Below, piece after piece: positions 1 through 5,969 of a stretch of 27,081 bases of DNA; within the stretch, counting starts at the first letter, position 1; every line of letters begins with the position of its first letter. The notes under the pieces are model-generated. The model worked only from the letters and a program-made list of their open reading frames with translations. It was not told the DNA's origin and did not search any database. The translations under genes were made by a program, and so were the position numbers. Source of the DNA: CAYQDR01 sp964416315 (GTDB lineage: Bacteria > Methylomirabilota > Methylomirabilia > Rokubacteriales > DASRDR01); assembly GCA_964416315.1 (NCBI GenBank), contig CAYQDR010000062.1:1-27081 (forward strand), given 5' to 3'.

Positions 1-282
1 GCCAGCGGCAAAGAAGTCGAGCCGGGAGATGTCAGAAAGCGTGGGCGCTAACACATGTCGTGGATCAGACCGATGTACAATCGCGGCGTGCGAGTGTGGG
101 CTTGAGATTGAAGCGCCGCACGATCGGTTCCGAGAAGGCGCGGAGGCGGAGGCCGAGGGTCAGACAGTGGGGCGTAGGCGGAGAGGGATACCGAGGAAGA
201 GCGAGCGGATCGCTCCGGGGGGACACGCTGCGTGGGAAGATGAGGGAACCCTGGAACGTGAGGCGAAGGCCAGAGGTGGACG
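1..282. other. No recognisable gene
   Basis: Short overlapping frames here are Arg/Gly-rich and lack ribosome binding sites, recognisable motifs or domain-like composition. I see no RNA gene or clear promoter. The stretch may hold decayed sequence. Confidence 0.4.
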
Positions 283-759
283 ATGGGCGGTCAGGGGAGC
301 GGCGTCGGCTCACGATTCAGGATAGCCAGCAGGCTTGAGCTTCGTCGGCTCCTGACGATTGCCTCCAGGCACAAGCTTGCCCTTGCAGGGGCCTCGACTG
401 GCTTCTTTCTCGCCACACCGTGTTTCGTCGTCGTCTCGCTGTGGATGAAAACGGGCCTGGTACCGAACCGGCTTGAGGTCTTCACACCCGCACTGAGGTC
501 ACCTTCGTCAGGCCATTCGTTGGTGACCGTGAGCGCGGTCGGGGTGACCGCCGGGTGGGAGTACGAGCTGACTCTCCGGGGCGCTCTCGCGCTACTTCTG
601 CCGGCGGTCATGTTCGGGCTGTATGTCTCGGTCATCGTGGCGATTCTGAGAGCGCGGAAGACCCGTGGTCCGCTGCGCCTGCGGAGCGACGTGAAAAGCC
701 AGGCAGGTGCGGCCGGGAGCAGTTCATCGGCAATGTCCTCGCGGCGGGAATCTCTCTAA
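283..759 (+). CDS. Membrane protein, N-terminal part (probably frameshifted)
   Basis: The ATG at 283 follows a GAGGTGG ribosome binding site. The 158-aa product has a basic N-terminus, a hydrophobic segment at about residues 31-55, a polar loop, and a second hydrophobic segment at about 96-122 that ends in a basic stretch (RARKTRG). These suggest two transmembrane helices with a periplasmic loop. After about residue 145 it becomes a Ser-rich tail unlike a real C-terminus. The +3 frame at the same place opens into two further strong hydrophobic segments. The simplest reading is one four-helix membrane protein broken by an indel near 700-725. I do not recognise the family. Confidence 0.5.
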   Translation: MGGQGSGVGSRFRIASRLELRRLLTIASRHKLALAGASTGFFLATPCFVVVSLWMKTGLVPNRLEVFTPALRSPSSGHSLVTVSAVGVTAGWEYELTLRGALALLLPAVMFGLYVSVIVAILRARKTRGPLRLRSDVKSQAGAAGSSSSAMSSRRESL

Positions 760-950
760 CACCGCCGTGCATCGGGGTCGTCACGACGGTGTCCATCCTC
801 GGCCTTCTTGGGTTTGGTGCCGGTGTTGTCATCCTGCCGTATCTGTATCTCGTCGGGTCTTTGATCATGCTCGTGAGCTTGGTGTTCCTCGTGCGAAGAG
901 TCGACCCTGGCGGCGCACGGGGGATTGCAGGTAAGTCGCTCGGGGGATGA
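717..950 (+). pseudogene. Membrane protein, C-terminal part in shifted frame
   Basis: In the frame ending at 950 the translation holds two hydrophobic segments, one containing LTPPCIGVV and one containing LPYLYLVGSLIMLV, followed by a basic tail (RRVD). No ATG, GTG or TTG in this frame lies close upstream with a ribosome binding site, so it is unlikely to be translated alone. It most likely continues the gene that begins at 283. A PPC motif at the start of the third segment recalls small metal-transport membrane proteins, but that is too weak to name a function. A sequencing error would explain the break as well as decay would. Confidence 0.4.
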
Positions 951-1177
951 TTGCCGTCCCCGCCGGGCGCCCAATGCGGCGGCGAGGGTGGGCCCTCGTA
1001 GAAACAGGGGGCGGCCGAGGAAGCCGACAACATGGAAAGGACGCGGGAGTGTATCCGCAAAGGAAAGAGCCTGTCATCATGGCCGGCCCTTTGCTCTTTC
1101 GGGCACCGTCTGGCAGCGTCCTGGGTGAGAGCGATCCGGGAGGAGTCGACCGTCGTCCCTGGTCGTGAGGAGCACTC

Positions 1178-1206
1178 TTGACACGGTGACAGGACCCGGC
1201 TAACGT
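1178..1206 (+). promoter_or_regulatory. Sigma-70-type promoter
   Basis: A perfect -35 box TTGACA at 1178-1183, a 17-bp spacer, and TAACGT at 1201-1206 as the -10 box (first T, A and last T conserved). The predicted start is near 1213. No protein gene starts soon downstream; the transcript would run into the 1276-1310 hairpin. Confidence 0.5.
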
Positions 1207-1212
1207 TCTTGC

Positions 1213-1320
1213 CATCTGATCGTCCGGCCCTCAGGGGAGGCTGGGATGCCCCTGGCTCCGTGCCCGGACTATGTGACGCCCCCGGAGGTCGCAAAGACCC
1301 TCGGGGGTGTTTGCGTTTGC
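1213..1320 (+). ncRNA. Candidate structured small RNA or leader
   Basis: Between the promoter and the terminator-like hairpin, GTCCGG (1222-1227) pairs with CCGGAC (1264-1269) and encloses a hairpin CAGGGG/CCCCTG (1232-1237 with 1249-1254). The terminator-like hairpin follows at once. This gives a transcript of about 105 nt with a closed, branched fold. It matches no riboswitch consensus I know. It could be an independent sRNA or an attenuator for a lost gene. The call is inference from sequence only. Confidence 0.3.
1276..1310 (+). terminator. Terminator-like hairpin
   Basis: The arms 1276-1290 and 1296-1310 form 15 opposed positions around the loop GCAAA, with one A-C mismatch and two G-T positions that are allowed wobbles only in a + strand RNA. 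A moderately T-rich tail (TTGCGTTTGCG) follows. Confidence 0.45.
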
Positions 1321-1360
1321 GGACCCCGGCAGGGCGGCCTCCGCACGGGGAGAGGTCGTG

Positions 1361-1453
1361 ATGACCTGCGAGGACTTCAAGCAGCCGGTCTCGCCGCTCC
1401 AGATCGAGCACCAGCCCGTCACCAGGGGGTGCAGGGCGGTCGGGTCGCGCTGA
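1361..1453 (+). CDS. Possible 30-aa small ORF
   Basis: The ATG at 1361 follows GAGAGG at good spacing and opens a 30-codon frame (MTCEDFKQPVSPLQIEHQ...) ending in TGA at 1451-1453. Its composition is more protein-like than other frames in this stretch, and it lies just downstream of the candidate leader and hairpin. It could be an attenuated small protein, the stump of a longer decayed gene, or chance. No family is recognised. Confidence 0.2.
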   Translation: MTCEDFKQPVSPLQIEHQPVTRGCRAVGSR

Positions 1454-1691
1454 AGGTTCGGGAGCGCGCCCGACGGGGCGATCGCGTCTTCCGGGTCCGC
1501 GAGCCAGACTGGCCGTCTGGGATCGTGTCGGAACCCTGAGGCGGGCACGGATCTTGACGGGAGGCAGAGTGGTTGGTTCCCGCGGTCGGCGGGTCAGGCG
1601 CTGCGGAGCGCCCGGCAACGGCACAATGTTTAGGGGCTCGGTGCCGGGCTACGCGTTCCGCCAGGCGCAATAGAAGCGGCTGGGTCGTGGC

Positions 1692-1970
1692 GTGGGGTCG
1701 AAGATCGAGCCGCGCTGCCGCATCTGCGACCTCCCGGCCGTGGTGGAAGAGGTCCCGGCTGAAGCGGGCACGTATATGATACGCGGGTGTGCCTGCCTCG
1801 GGCCGTTCCGGGCCCAGGGGCCCTTCTGGATGGCGGCCTCTCTGCTGCGCGGGTTTCATCCGGAGAAGTTCCGGCGTTTGTCAGAGTACCTTCAGCGGGA
1901 GAGCCGGCGGGGAGAGATGCCGATGGTCACGCTCGACAACTGGCAAGCCCTCGCGGCGAACCTCGGCTAG
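1692..1970 (+). CDS. Small zinc-ribbon-like protein
   Basis: A 92-aa product from a GTG start. Residues 9-12 form CRIC and residues 33-35 form CAC, giving a CxxC...CxC set able to bind one zinc or iron ion. The second half is helical and charged (EKFRRLSEYLQRESRRGE). The start is uncertain: no clear ribosome binding site precedes the GTG, and the next in-frame ATG would lose the first Cys pair. The stop lies 3 bp before the receiver-domain gene, so the two are probably co-transcribed and may act in one signalling pathway. I do not know the family. Confidence 0.55.
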   Translation: MGSKIEPRCRICDLPAVVEEVPAEAGTYMIRGCACLGPFRAQGPFWMAASLLRGFHPEKFRRLSEYLQRESRRGEMPMVTLDNWQALAANLG

Positions 1971-1973
1971 CCG

Positions 1974-2339
1974 ATGGCCAAGACGATCCTCGTGGTCGAA
2001 GACGAGCCTGAGGTGGTCGAGCTCGAGAGGGCGATCCTCACGGGGGCTGGATACACCGTCGATGTCGCTCAGCGCGGGTCTGAGGCGCTCGAAAAGCTCG
2101 GCACCACGGAGTACGAGGCCGTCGTGTTGGACCTTATCATGCCCGGCATGGACGGATACGAAATCGCCCGGCGAATGAGACAACTCGATCTGAATCGGAA
2201 CACCCCCGTGGTGATGGTCACTGGCAGCGGCGAGCCAGATGCCATGAGGCGGGGATTCGACATGGGCGCGGTCGTTTTTTTGAGGAAGCCGTTCACGGCG
2301 GAGGCCTTGCGGTCCGCCGTTCGAAGCGTGGTGAGATAG
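1974..2339 (+). CDS. CheY-like single-domain response regulator
   Basis: A 121-aa protein made only of a receiver domain. The family's key residues are all present: acidic pair E9/D10, phospho-acceptor D53 in VLDLIMPGMDG, T83 in VVMVTG, and K105 in LRKPF. There is no output domain, so it should act through protein contact or as a phosphate relay, in the cytoplasm. The length matches CheY/Spo0F types. It sits between a zinc-ribbon gene (3-bp gap) and an exported-protein gene (17-bp gap). No histidine kinase is in the window, so the phosphodonor is unknown. Confidence 0.9.
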   Translation: MAKTILVVEDEPEVVELERAILTGAGYTVDVAQRGSEALEKLGTTEYEAVVLDLIMPGMDGYEIARRMRQLDLNRNTPVVMVTGSGEPDAMRRGFDMGAVVFLRKPFTAEALRSAVRSVVR

Positions 2340-2356
2340 CCCGCGGAGGGACGGGG

Positions 2357-2788
2357 ATGATGACGCCTGGAACCGCGGCCGTCCTGAGCATGGTCCTGGC
2401 CGTCAGCCTGTTCCCCACTGGGGCGACGGCCATTGAGCAGGCAGGGACGTTTCAGGGCGAGGGGGTCGACTTCGCGGTGAAGTACTGGGCCGGGGGCGTC
2501 GGGCACTCGCCCGAGAGGGAAGCGGCAGAGGCCTCGCGCGAGTATTCGGTGCGCGTCCTGTTCGCGAGCCCCGACCGCGCGCTCCTTGCCAATGTGGGCT
2601 TGACCGTCACCGACGCCGAGGGCCGCGACGTCTTCCGGATTTTGGGGGCAGGGCCCGTGATCTTGCTGGCGCTCCCGAAGGGGGCCTATGCGTTTGAGGG
2701 GAGCTACCACGGGGCGACGCACCGGTACCCGCGCGTCCTCGTCGACCCGACCCGGCGGCGCGATGTCATCTTTGTGTTCCCTGAATGA
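2357..2788 (+). CDS. Exported protein of unknown function
   Basis: A 143-aa product with an N-terminal signal peptide: a hydrophobic core at about residues 7-20 and likely cleavage after ATA near residue 25. The mature part looks beta-rich, with a DAEGRDVFRI stretch and PKGAYAFEGSYHG that resemble carboxypeptidase-regulatory-like or transthyretin-like folds; that comparison is inference. GGAGGGACGGGG precedes tandem ATGs. It is the third gene of the operon with the zinc ribbon and the receiver domain and probably acts in the periplasm. No catalytic motif is visible. Confidence 0.65.
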   Translation: MMTPGTAAVLSMVLAVSLFPTGATAIEQAGTFQGEGVDFAVKYWAGGVGHSPEREAAEASREYSVRVLFASPDRALLANVGLTVTDAEGRDVFRILGAGPVILLALPKGAYAFEGSYHGATHRYPRVLVDPTRRRDVIFVFPE

Positions 2789-3064
2789 CGGAGTCCTCAA
2801 CGGGTCACGAACGGTCGGCGGGGACCACCGGTCCCTCTCAAGGGTTGAGCGCGGCCGTGAGGTCGCGCGGCAACCGCCAGAGTGCATCCGTCGGCATCGC
2901 CAGATCCTCGTGTGCAGGCAGCCCGACTAACCTTCGGGCGTCGTCCGCGAGTGGTGAGTGGGTCGTGCCCGCATGCGTGAGGTTTTGTCGAACCGGCTAT
3001 CCCGGAACTCGAGCGAAGGGGGGAACGGCACACGGGATGGAAACTCGCCTTCACCAGCCCCGGC

Positions 3065-3643
3065 ATGCGGGAGGCGCTCGGAGTCTCCCATCCGATCGCT
3101 GGTTTCCTTCTCGCGTCCGGTCAATGGGAGGATGGTGCCAAGATCGAGGTCAAGCTTTTCGCTAGTGTCGGAGTCGAGGTTGAGGTCGCTTTCAAGATTG
3201 GGATGCCGGTCGTAGGTCCCGGCGTGACCGCATCGCGTGCGTTGAACGCCGTTGAGGCCATTATGCCTGCTCTGGAAGTGCCGGACCTCATCTTCACGGG
3301 GAAACCACGTGCCGTCGACTTCATCGCGGACAGCGGCCACGGGAAGGCGTTCGTGCTCGGAAAGCCCGTCCGGCTCACACCGGAGCTCGACCTCGCACTG
3401 GAGGGCGTGGTTTACGAGCACAACGGCCAGATCGTTGCCACGCACACCGCCGCCGAGATCATGGGCAACCCGCTGAACGCCCTCGCTTGGCTCGCTGATC
3501 ATCTCAGCAGTCGGGGCCGTAGCCTCAAGCCGGGCGATGTGGTCATGAGCGGCTCGATCTCAAAGCTCCTCCGACCGAAGGCGGGCGATACCATTCGGGC
3601 AAGGTTCACTCGACCAGGATATGTGAGTGCTGCGTTCGTCTAG
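3065..3643 (+). CDS. 2-keto-4-pentenoate hydratase/FAA-fold family, 5'-truncated
   Basis: The 192-aa translation matches the C-terminal three quarters of the MhpD-type hydratase branch of the fumarylacetoacetase fold: a VDFIADSGHG stretch, then GNPLNALAWLA and LKPGDVVMSGS near the end. Such enzymes hydrate 2-hydroxy-dienoates in aromatic-ring meta-cleavage pathways. Full-length members are about 250-265 aa. The same frame stays open and family-like upstream (ERRGERHTGWKLAFTSPG) to a TGA at 2978-2980, but it has no start codon before ATG 3065. The conserved N-terminal helix is lost, so this is probably a non-functional remnant. A perfect hairpin follows the stop. Confidence 0.7.
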   Translation: MREALGVSHPIAGFLLASGQWEDGAKIEVKLFASVGVEVEVAFKIGMPVVGPGVTASRALNAVEAIMPALEVPDLIFTGKPRAVDFIADSGHGKAFVLGKPVRLTPELDLALEGVVYEHNGQIVATHTAAEIMGNPLNALAWLADHLSSRGRSLKPGDVVMSGSISKLLRPKAGDTIRARFTRPGYVSAAFV

Positions 3644-3650
3644 GTGCATC

Positions 3651-3675
3651 TTCCTGGATCAGACCGATCCAGGAA
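3651..3675 (+). terminator. Perfect inverted repeat after hydratase gene
   Basis: TTCCTGGATC (3651-3660) and GATCCAGGAA (3666-3675) form a perfect 10-bp stem with a 5-nt loop, 7 bp after the hydratase stop. There is no U-tract, so the terminator role is inferred from position. Confidence 0.4.
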
Positions 3676-3777
3676 TGTGTATGAGGGGACGGCCTTTCTC
3701 CAGGAGTCCCAGAGGGGATCATGATAGCGACGCAGCGCTGAGAAGCACGTTCTTCAACAGAAGCTTCGTGAGGTGCT

Positions 3778-4245
3778 ATGCATCAGTACGAGCGCCGATC
3801 CAAGTCCAACGCAAGGGATGTGATCGACTACGAGATCGAGATGATGGAGCATTCCGCGGCGCGTGTTCTTAGTAGGCCGCCCAATCGTTCTGACTTCGAT
3901 CAGTTCGCTTTTCTGGAGGCATTCCTCTTGCACTTCCGTATTCTGCTTGAATTCTTCGGGAAGCCAGAGGCGCGGTACAGAGACAACCTGTATTTTCAGA
4001 AGCCTCAGACGTGCGACGTGGATCCGTCTGAGGAGACGCTTGACGCGGTGAAGAAACTCGCCGCGAACCTCGAAACGAGGTGGGGTTGGAAGCTGAATAA
4101 GTTTCTTGCCCATCCCACCGAGCCGCGTTATACAACAACGCGGAGTTGGGCCGTGCAGGAGATGAGAGACGACATGCGAGCGTTGGTGGCACACTGGCGT
4201 AGCAGCTGCCGCGGGGAATCGCAGGCGAAACTTCGTCTGTTCTGA
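3778..4245 (+). CDS. Helical hypothetical protein, possibly HEPN-like
   Basis: A 155-aa cytosolic protein whose ATG at 3778 is preceded by GTGAGG. It looks all-helical. Residues around FLEAFLLHFRILLEFFG, then a variable part with DNLYF, then LNKFLAHPTEPRY, recall a widespread family of uncharacterised soil-bacterial proteins with a helix-rich LESFLLHxRxLxDFF core. A HEPN-like fold is possible but no RxxxxH nuclease motif is clear. It has more AT-rich codons than its neighbours, lies alone next to an insertion sequence, and was probably acquired horizontally. Function unknown. Confidence 0.6.
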   Translation: MHQYERRSKSNARDVIDYEIEMMEHSAARVLSRPPNRSDFDQFAFLEAFLLHFRILLEFFGKPEARYRDNLYFQKPQTCDVDPSEETLDAVKKLAANLETRWGWKLNKFLAHPTEPRYTTTRSWAVQEMRDDMRALVAHWRSSCRGESQAKLRLF

Positions 4246-4308
4246 GAACTGACTGATCTAAGGACCGACGCAGCCTAGAACAGTAAGTTCTCGGCAATCG
4301 GCAGTCGA

Positions 4309-4327
4309 CGACAGCCAATGGCTGTCG
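4309..4327. repeat. Stem-loop beside the IS target site
   Basis: CGACAGCC (4309-4316) and GGCTGTCG (4320-4327) form a perfect 8-bp stem with loop AAT. It ends at the first base of the target duplication of the insertion sequence. It could be the terminator of the gene ending at 4245. Confidence 0.4.
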
Positions 4328-4335
4328 GGAGGAAG
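4328..4335. repeat. Target site duplication, left copy
   Basis: GGAGGAAG lies directly outside the left inverted repeat and is repeated exactly at 5823-5830 outside the right one. Eight bp is usual for the IS256 family. Confidence 0.85.
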
Positions 4336-4361
4336 GGTGGTGTCCCGCTTGATGTGGAAAA
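4336..4361. repeat. IS left terminal inverted repeat
   Basis: Matches the right end at 23 of 26 positions. A sub-terminal hairpin CGCACC/GGTGCG (4370-4375 with 4380-4385) follows just inside. Confidence 0.8.
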
Positions 4362-4499
4362 TGCCGAGGCGCACCTTCCGGTGCGGGGGTGATGTCGCAG
4401 CATAGCGCGGGTCAGGATCGCGCGGAAGGGCCGATTCTGGGGGATACCCAGATAGGGGTCGGCTGGTCGCACGCGATCCTGGAGCCTGTGCGCGATGCG

Positions 4500-5711
4500 T
4501 CATGCCACCGACCGGCGGTGTTCCCGCAGCATCGCCGGGATCTGGCGCCAGCCATCGAGTCGGCGCAGGCGGATCTGCCCGCTGACCACGAGGCCGACGA
4601 GCAAGACGAGCGCGGCGTCCTCGGTGGGCAGCGCGCCCTGGGTCTTCACGCGCCGGCGGAACTCCTCGTTCAGGCGCTCGATCACGTTGGTCGTGCGCAG
4701 CGTCTTCCACTGGCGCTTCGGGAACTGGAAGAAGGTGAGGAGCTCCTCGCCCCCCTCCTGCAGGCTGCGGACGACGCCCGGGCAGCGGGGGGTCCATTTC
4801 CGCTCGAAGGCCGTGAAGGCGGCGCGGGCCGCGGCGGCGCTGTCCGCATAGACGATCCGGTGGAAGTCCGCCCGGATCTCCGCGAGGGCGTGCTTCGGCG
4901 CCTTGCGCTCGAGGTTGCGCAGCTTGTGGACGCAGCAGCGTTGGACCAGGGCCCGGGGCCACACCAGGCCGACGGCCTTGCGCAACCCGGGGTGCCCATC
5001 GATCACGCACCACACCGGCGTCGCGAGTCCGCGGGCCACCAGGTCGTCGAGGCTGCCCTTCCAGGCCGCGAAGGTCTCGCCGCCGGGGCAGAGCTCCAGG
5101 GCCAGCAGCTGCTTCTGCCCATCGGTGAGGACCGCGACCAGGCCGAGCGCCGGGACGCTCACGACCTTCCCCGCACTCCGGACCCGCAGCGCCAGGGCAT
5201 CGAGGTAGAGGCCGACGACGTCGAGGTCGGCCAGCGACCGCGTGCGCCAGGCCTCGAGCTCGGCCTTGAGCGTGCCCACGACCCGCGAGACGGCGCTCTT
5301 GGACAGCGGCGCCGCCTTGAGCAGGGGCCGGAGGGCGCCCCGGAGGCGGCGGCTGTTGGCGCCGGCCAGGTAGGTGGCGATGACCGTCTCGTTGACCTCC
5401 GGCAGCCGGCGCTGGTAGCGGGGCAGCAGGCGCGAGGCCCACTCCTGGGACCCCGTCGCCGTGAACAGGCTCGCCCGCGGCACCGTCAGGGCCAGCGGCC
5501 CCGTCGGCCCGGTCACGGTGCGGGGCTTCGTGCCGTTGCGGTACCCGCATCGCTGGCCGCCGCGCTCGTACGGCCGCGCGCCGAGGGCGGCCGTCAGCTC
5601 CTCGTCCACCGCGACCTCGATCGTCTGCCGCACCGCCGCGTGGATCAGCTCGCCGAGCGAGCCGGGCCGGCCGTCATGCGGTCGCGCTCCCGTCCTGATA
5701 TCCTGTCCCAT
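4500..5711 (-). CDS. IS256-family (Mutator-type) transposase
   Basis: A full-length 403-aa transposase, the normal size for the family. The three catalytic acidic residues are visible in context: D in LYLDALALR, D in CVIDGHPGLRKAV, and E in NVIERLNEEFRRR. An LEAWRTR segment and a C-terminal basic region are also present. It catalyses cut-and-paste or copy-out transposition of its own element. The ATG at 5711 has a GGAGG site 8-9 bp upstream; both lie in a sub-terminal inverted repeat that may block translation of read-through transcripts. The reading frame is intact, so it may be active. Confidence 0.93.
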   Translation of the reverse strand: MGQDIRTGARPHDGRPGSLGELIHAAVRQTIEVAVDEELTAALGARPYERGGQRCGYRNGTKPRTVTGPTGPLALTVPRASLFTATGSQEWASRLLPRYQRRLPEVNETVIATYLAGANSRRLRGALRPLLKAAPLSKSAVSRVVGTLKAELEAWRTRSLADLDVVGLYLDALALRVRSAGKVVSVPALGLVAVLTDGQKQLLALELCPGGETFAAWKGSLDDLVARGLATPVWCVIDGHPGLRKAVGLVWPRALVQRCCVHKLRNLERKAPKHALAEIRADFHRIVYADSAAAARAAFTAFERKWTPRCPGVVRSLQEGGEELLTFFQFPKRQWKTLRTTNVIERLNEEFRRRVKTQGALPTEDAALVLLVGLVVSGQIRLRRLDGWRQIPAMLREHRRSVA

Positions 5712-5791
5712 GGCGCATTCCTCCGGTGGCCGCTCTGGCAGGCGGCCGGCTTTGGGTTAGCCAACCCCAATTGACCGGAAGAATGCGCCAT
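5710..5791 (-). promoter_or_regulatory. Fold-back inverted repeat over transposase start
   Basis: Bases 5710-5727, which contain the start codon and GGAGG of the transposase, pair with 5774-5791 at 17 of 18 positions; the last becomes a G-U pair in the transposase-strand RNA. A transcript entering from outside the element would hide the start site, while one starting between the arms would not. Read-through control of this type is known for other insertion sequences. Confidence 0.5.
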
Positions 5792-5796
5792 TTCAC

Positions 5797-5822
5797 TTTT
5801 CCACAGCAATCGGGCCACCACC
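5797..5822. repeat. IS right terminal inverted repeat
   Basis: Ends in CACCACC at 5822 and is the inverse of the left end at 23 of 26 positions. Confidence 0.8.
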
Positions 5823-5830
5823 GGAGGAAG
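5823..5830. repeat. Target site duplication, right copy
   Basis: GGAGGAAG, identical to 4328-4335. Confidence 0.85.
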
Positions 5831-5969
5831 CGCCCAACATTCAAATGGGAAAAGGGCTACCCGAAAAGACGATGACCTGCCCCTCGACTTCGGTCACTTA
5901 TTGAGAGTCCGGCTGGCTCTGCCCGGTTCAGACTGTTCGGAGCCATTGAGCGGACAACGCGGTGCGGCT

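Larger units (their letters stand above)
951..1691. other. Long gene-poor stretch
   Basis: About 740 bases with no convincing protein gene. Frames on both strands are low-complexity or Arg/Pro-rich. It holds a good sigma-70 promoter at 1178-1206 and a strong hairpin at 1276-1310, annotated separately, and a 30-codon frame at 1361-1453 with a plausible ribosome binding site. Confidence 0.45.
4336..5822 (-). mobile_element. Complete IS256-family insertion sequence, 1487 bp
   Basis: The left end (4336-4361) and the right end read on the other strand (5822-5797) match at 23 of 26 positions; both begin GGTGGTG and contain TGTGGAAAA. Similarity resumes a little further in (GGCGCA, then CTTCCGGT). 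The element carries a single transposase gene on the - strand and is flanked by an exact 8-bp duplication. Length, repeats, duplication and transposase all fit an intact and fairly recent IS256-family insertion. It landed between genes, directly beside a stem-loop. Confidence 0.9.

Noticed and set aside
61..74. 14-bp match TGGATCAGACCGAT with 3655-3668
   Set aside because: About one match of this length is expected by chance in a window this size, and the first copy lacks the inverted half.
1276..1310. Cyclic-di-GMP riboswitch because of GCAAAG
   Set aside because: The motif lies in a hairpin loop, and the other conserved parts of that aptamer are absent.
632..1624. Long open frame on the - strand
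   Set aside because: Pro/Arg-rich, no ribosome binding site or motif; it runs antisense through the membrane gene and the hairpin region, as GC-rich shadows do.
4389..5774. Long open frame opposite the transposase
   Set aside because: Shadow of the transposase; no domain pattern.
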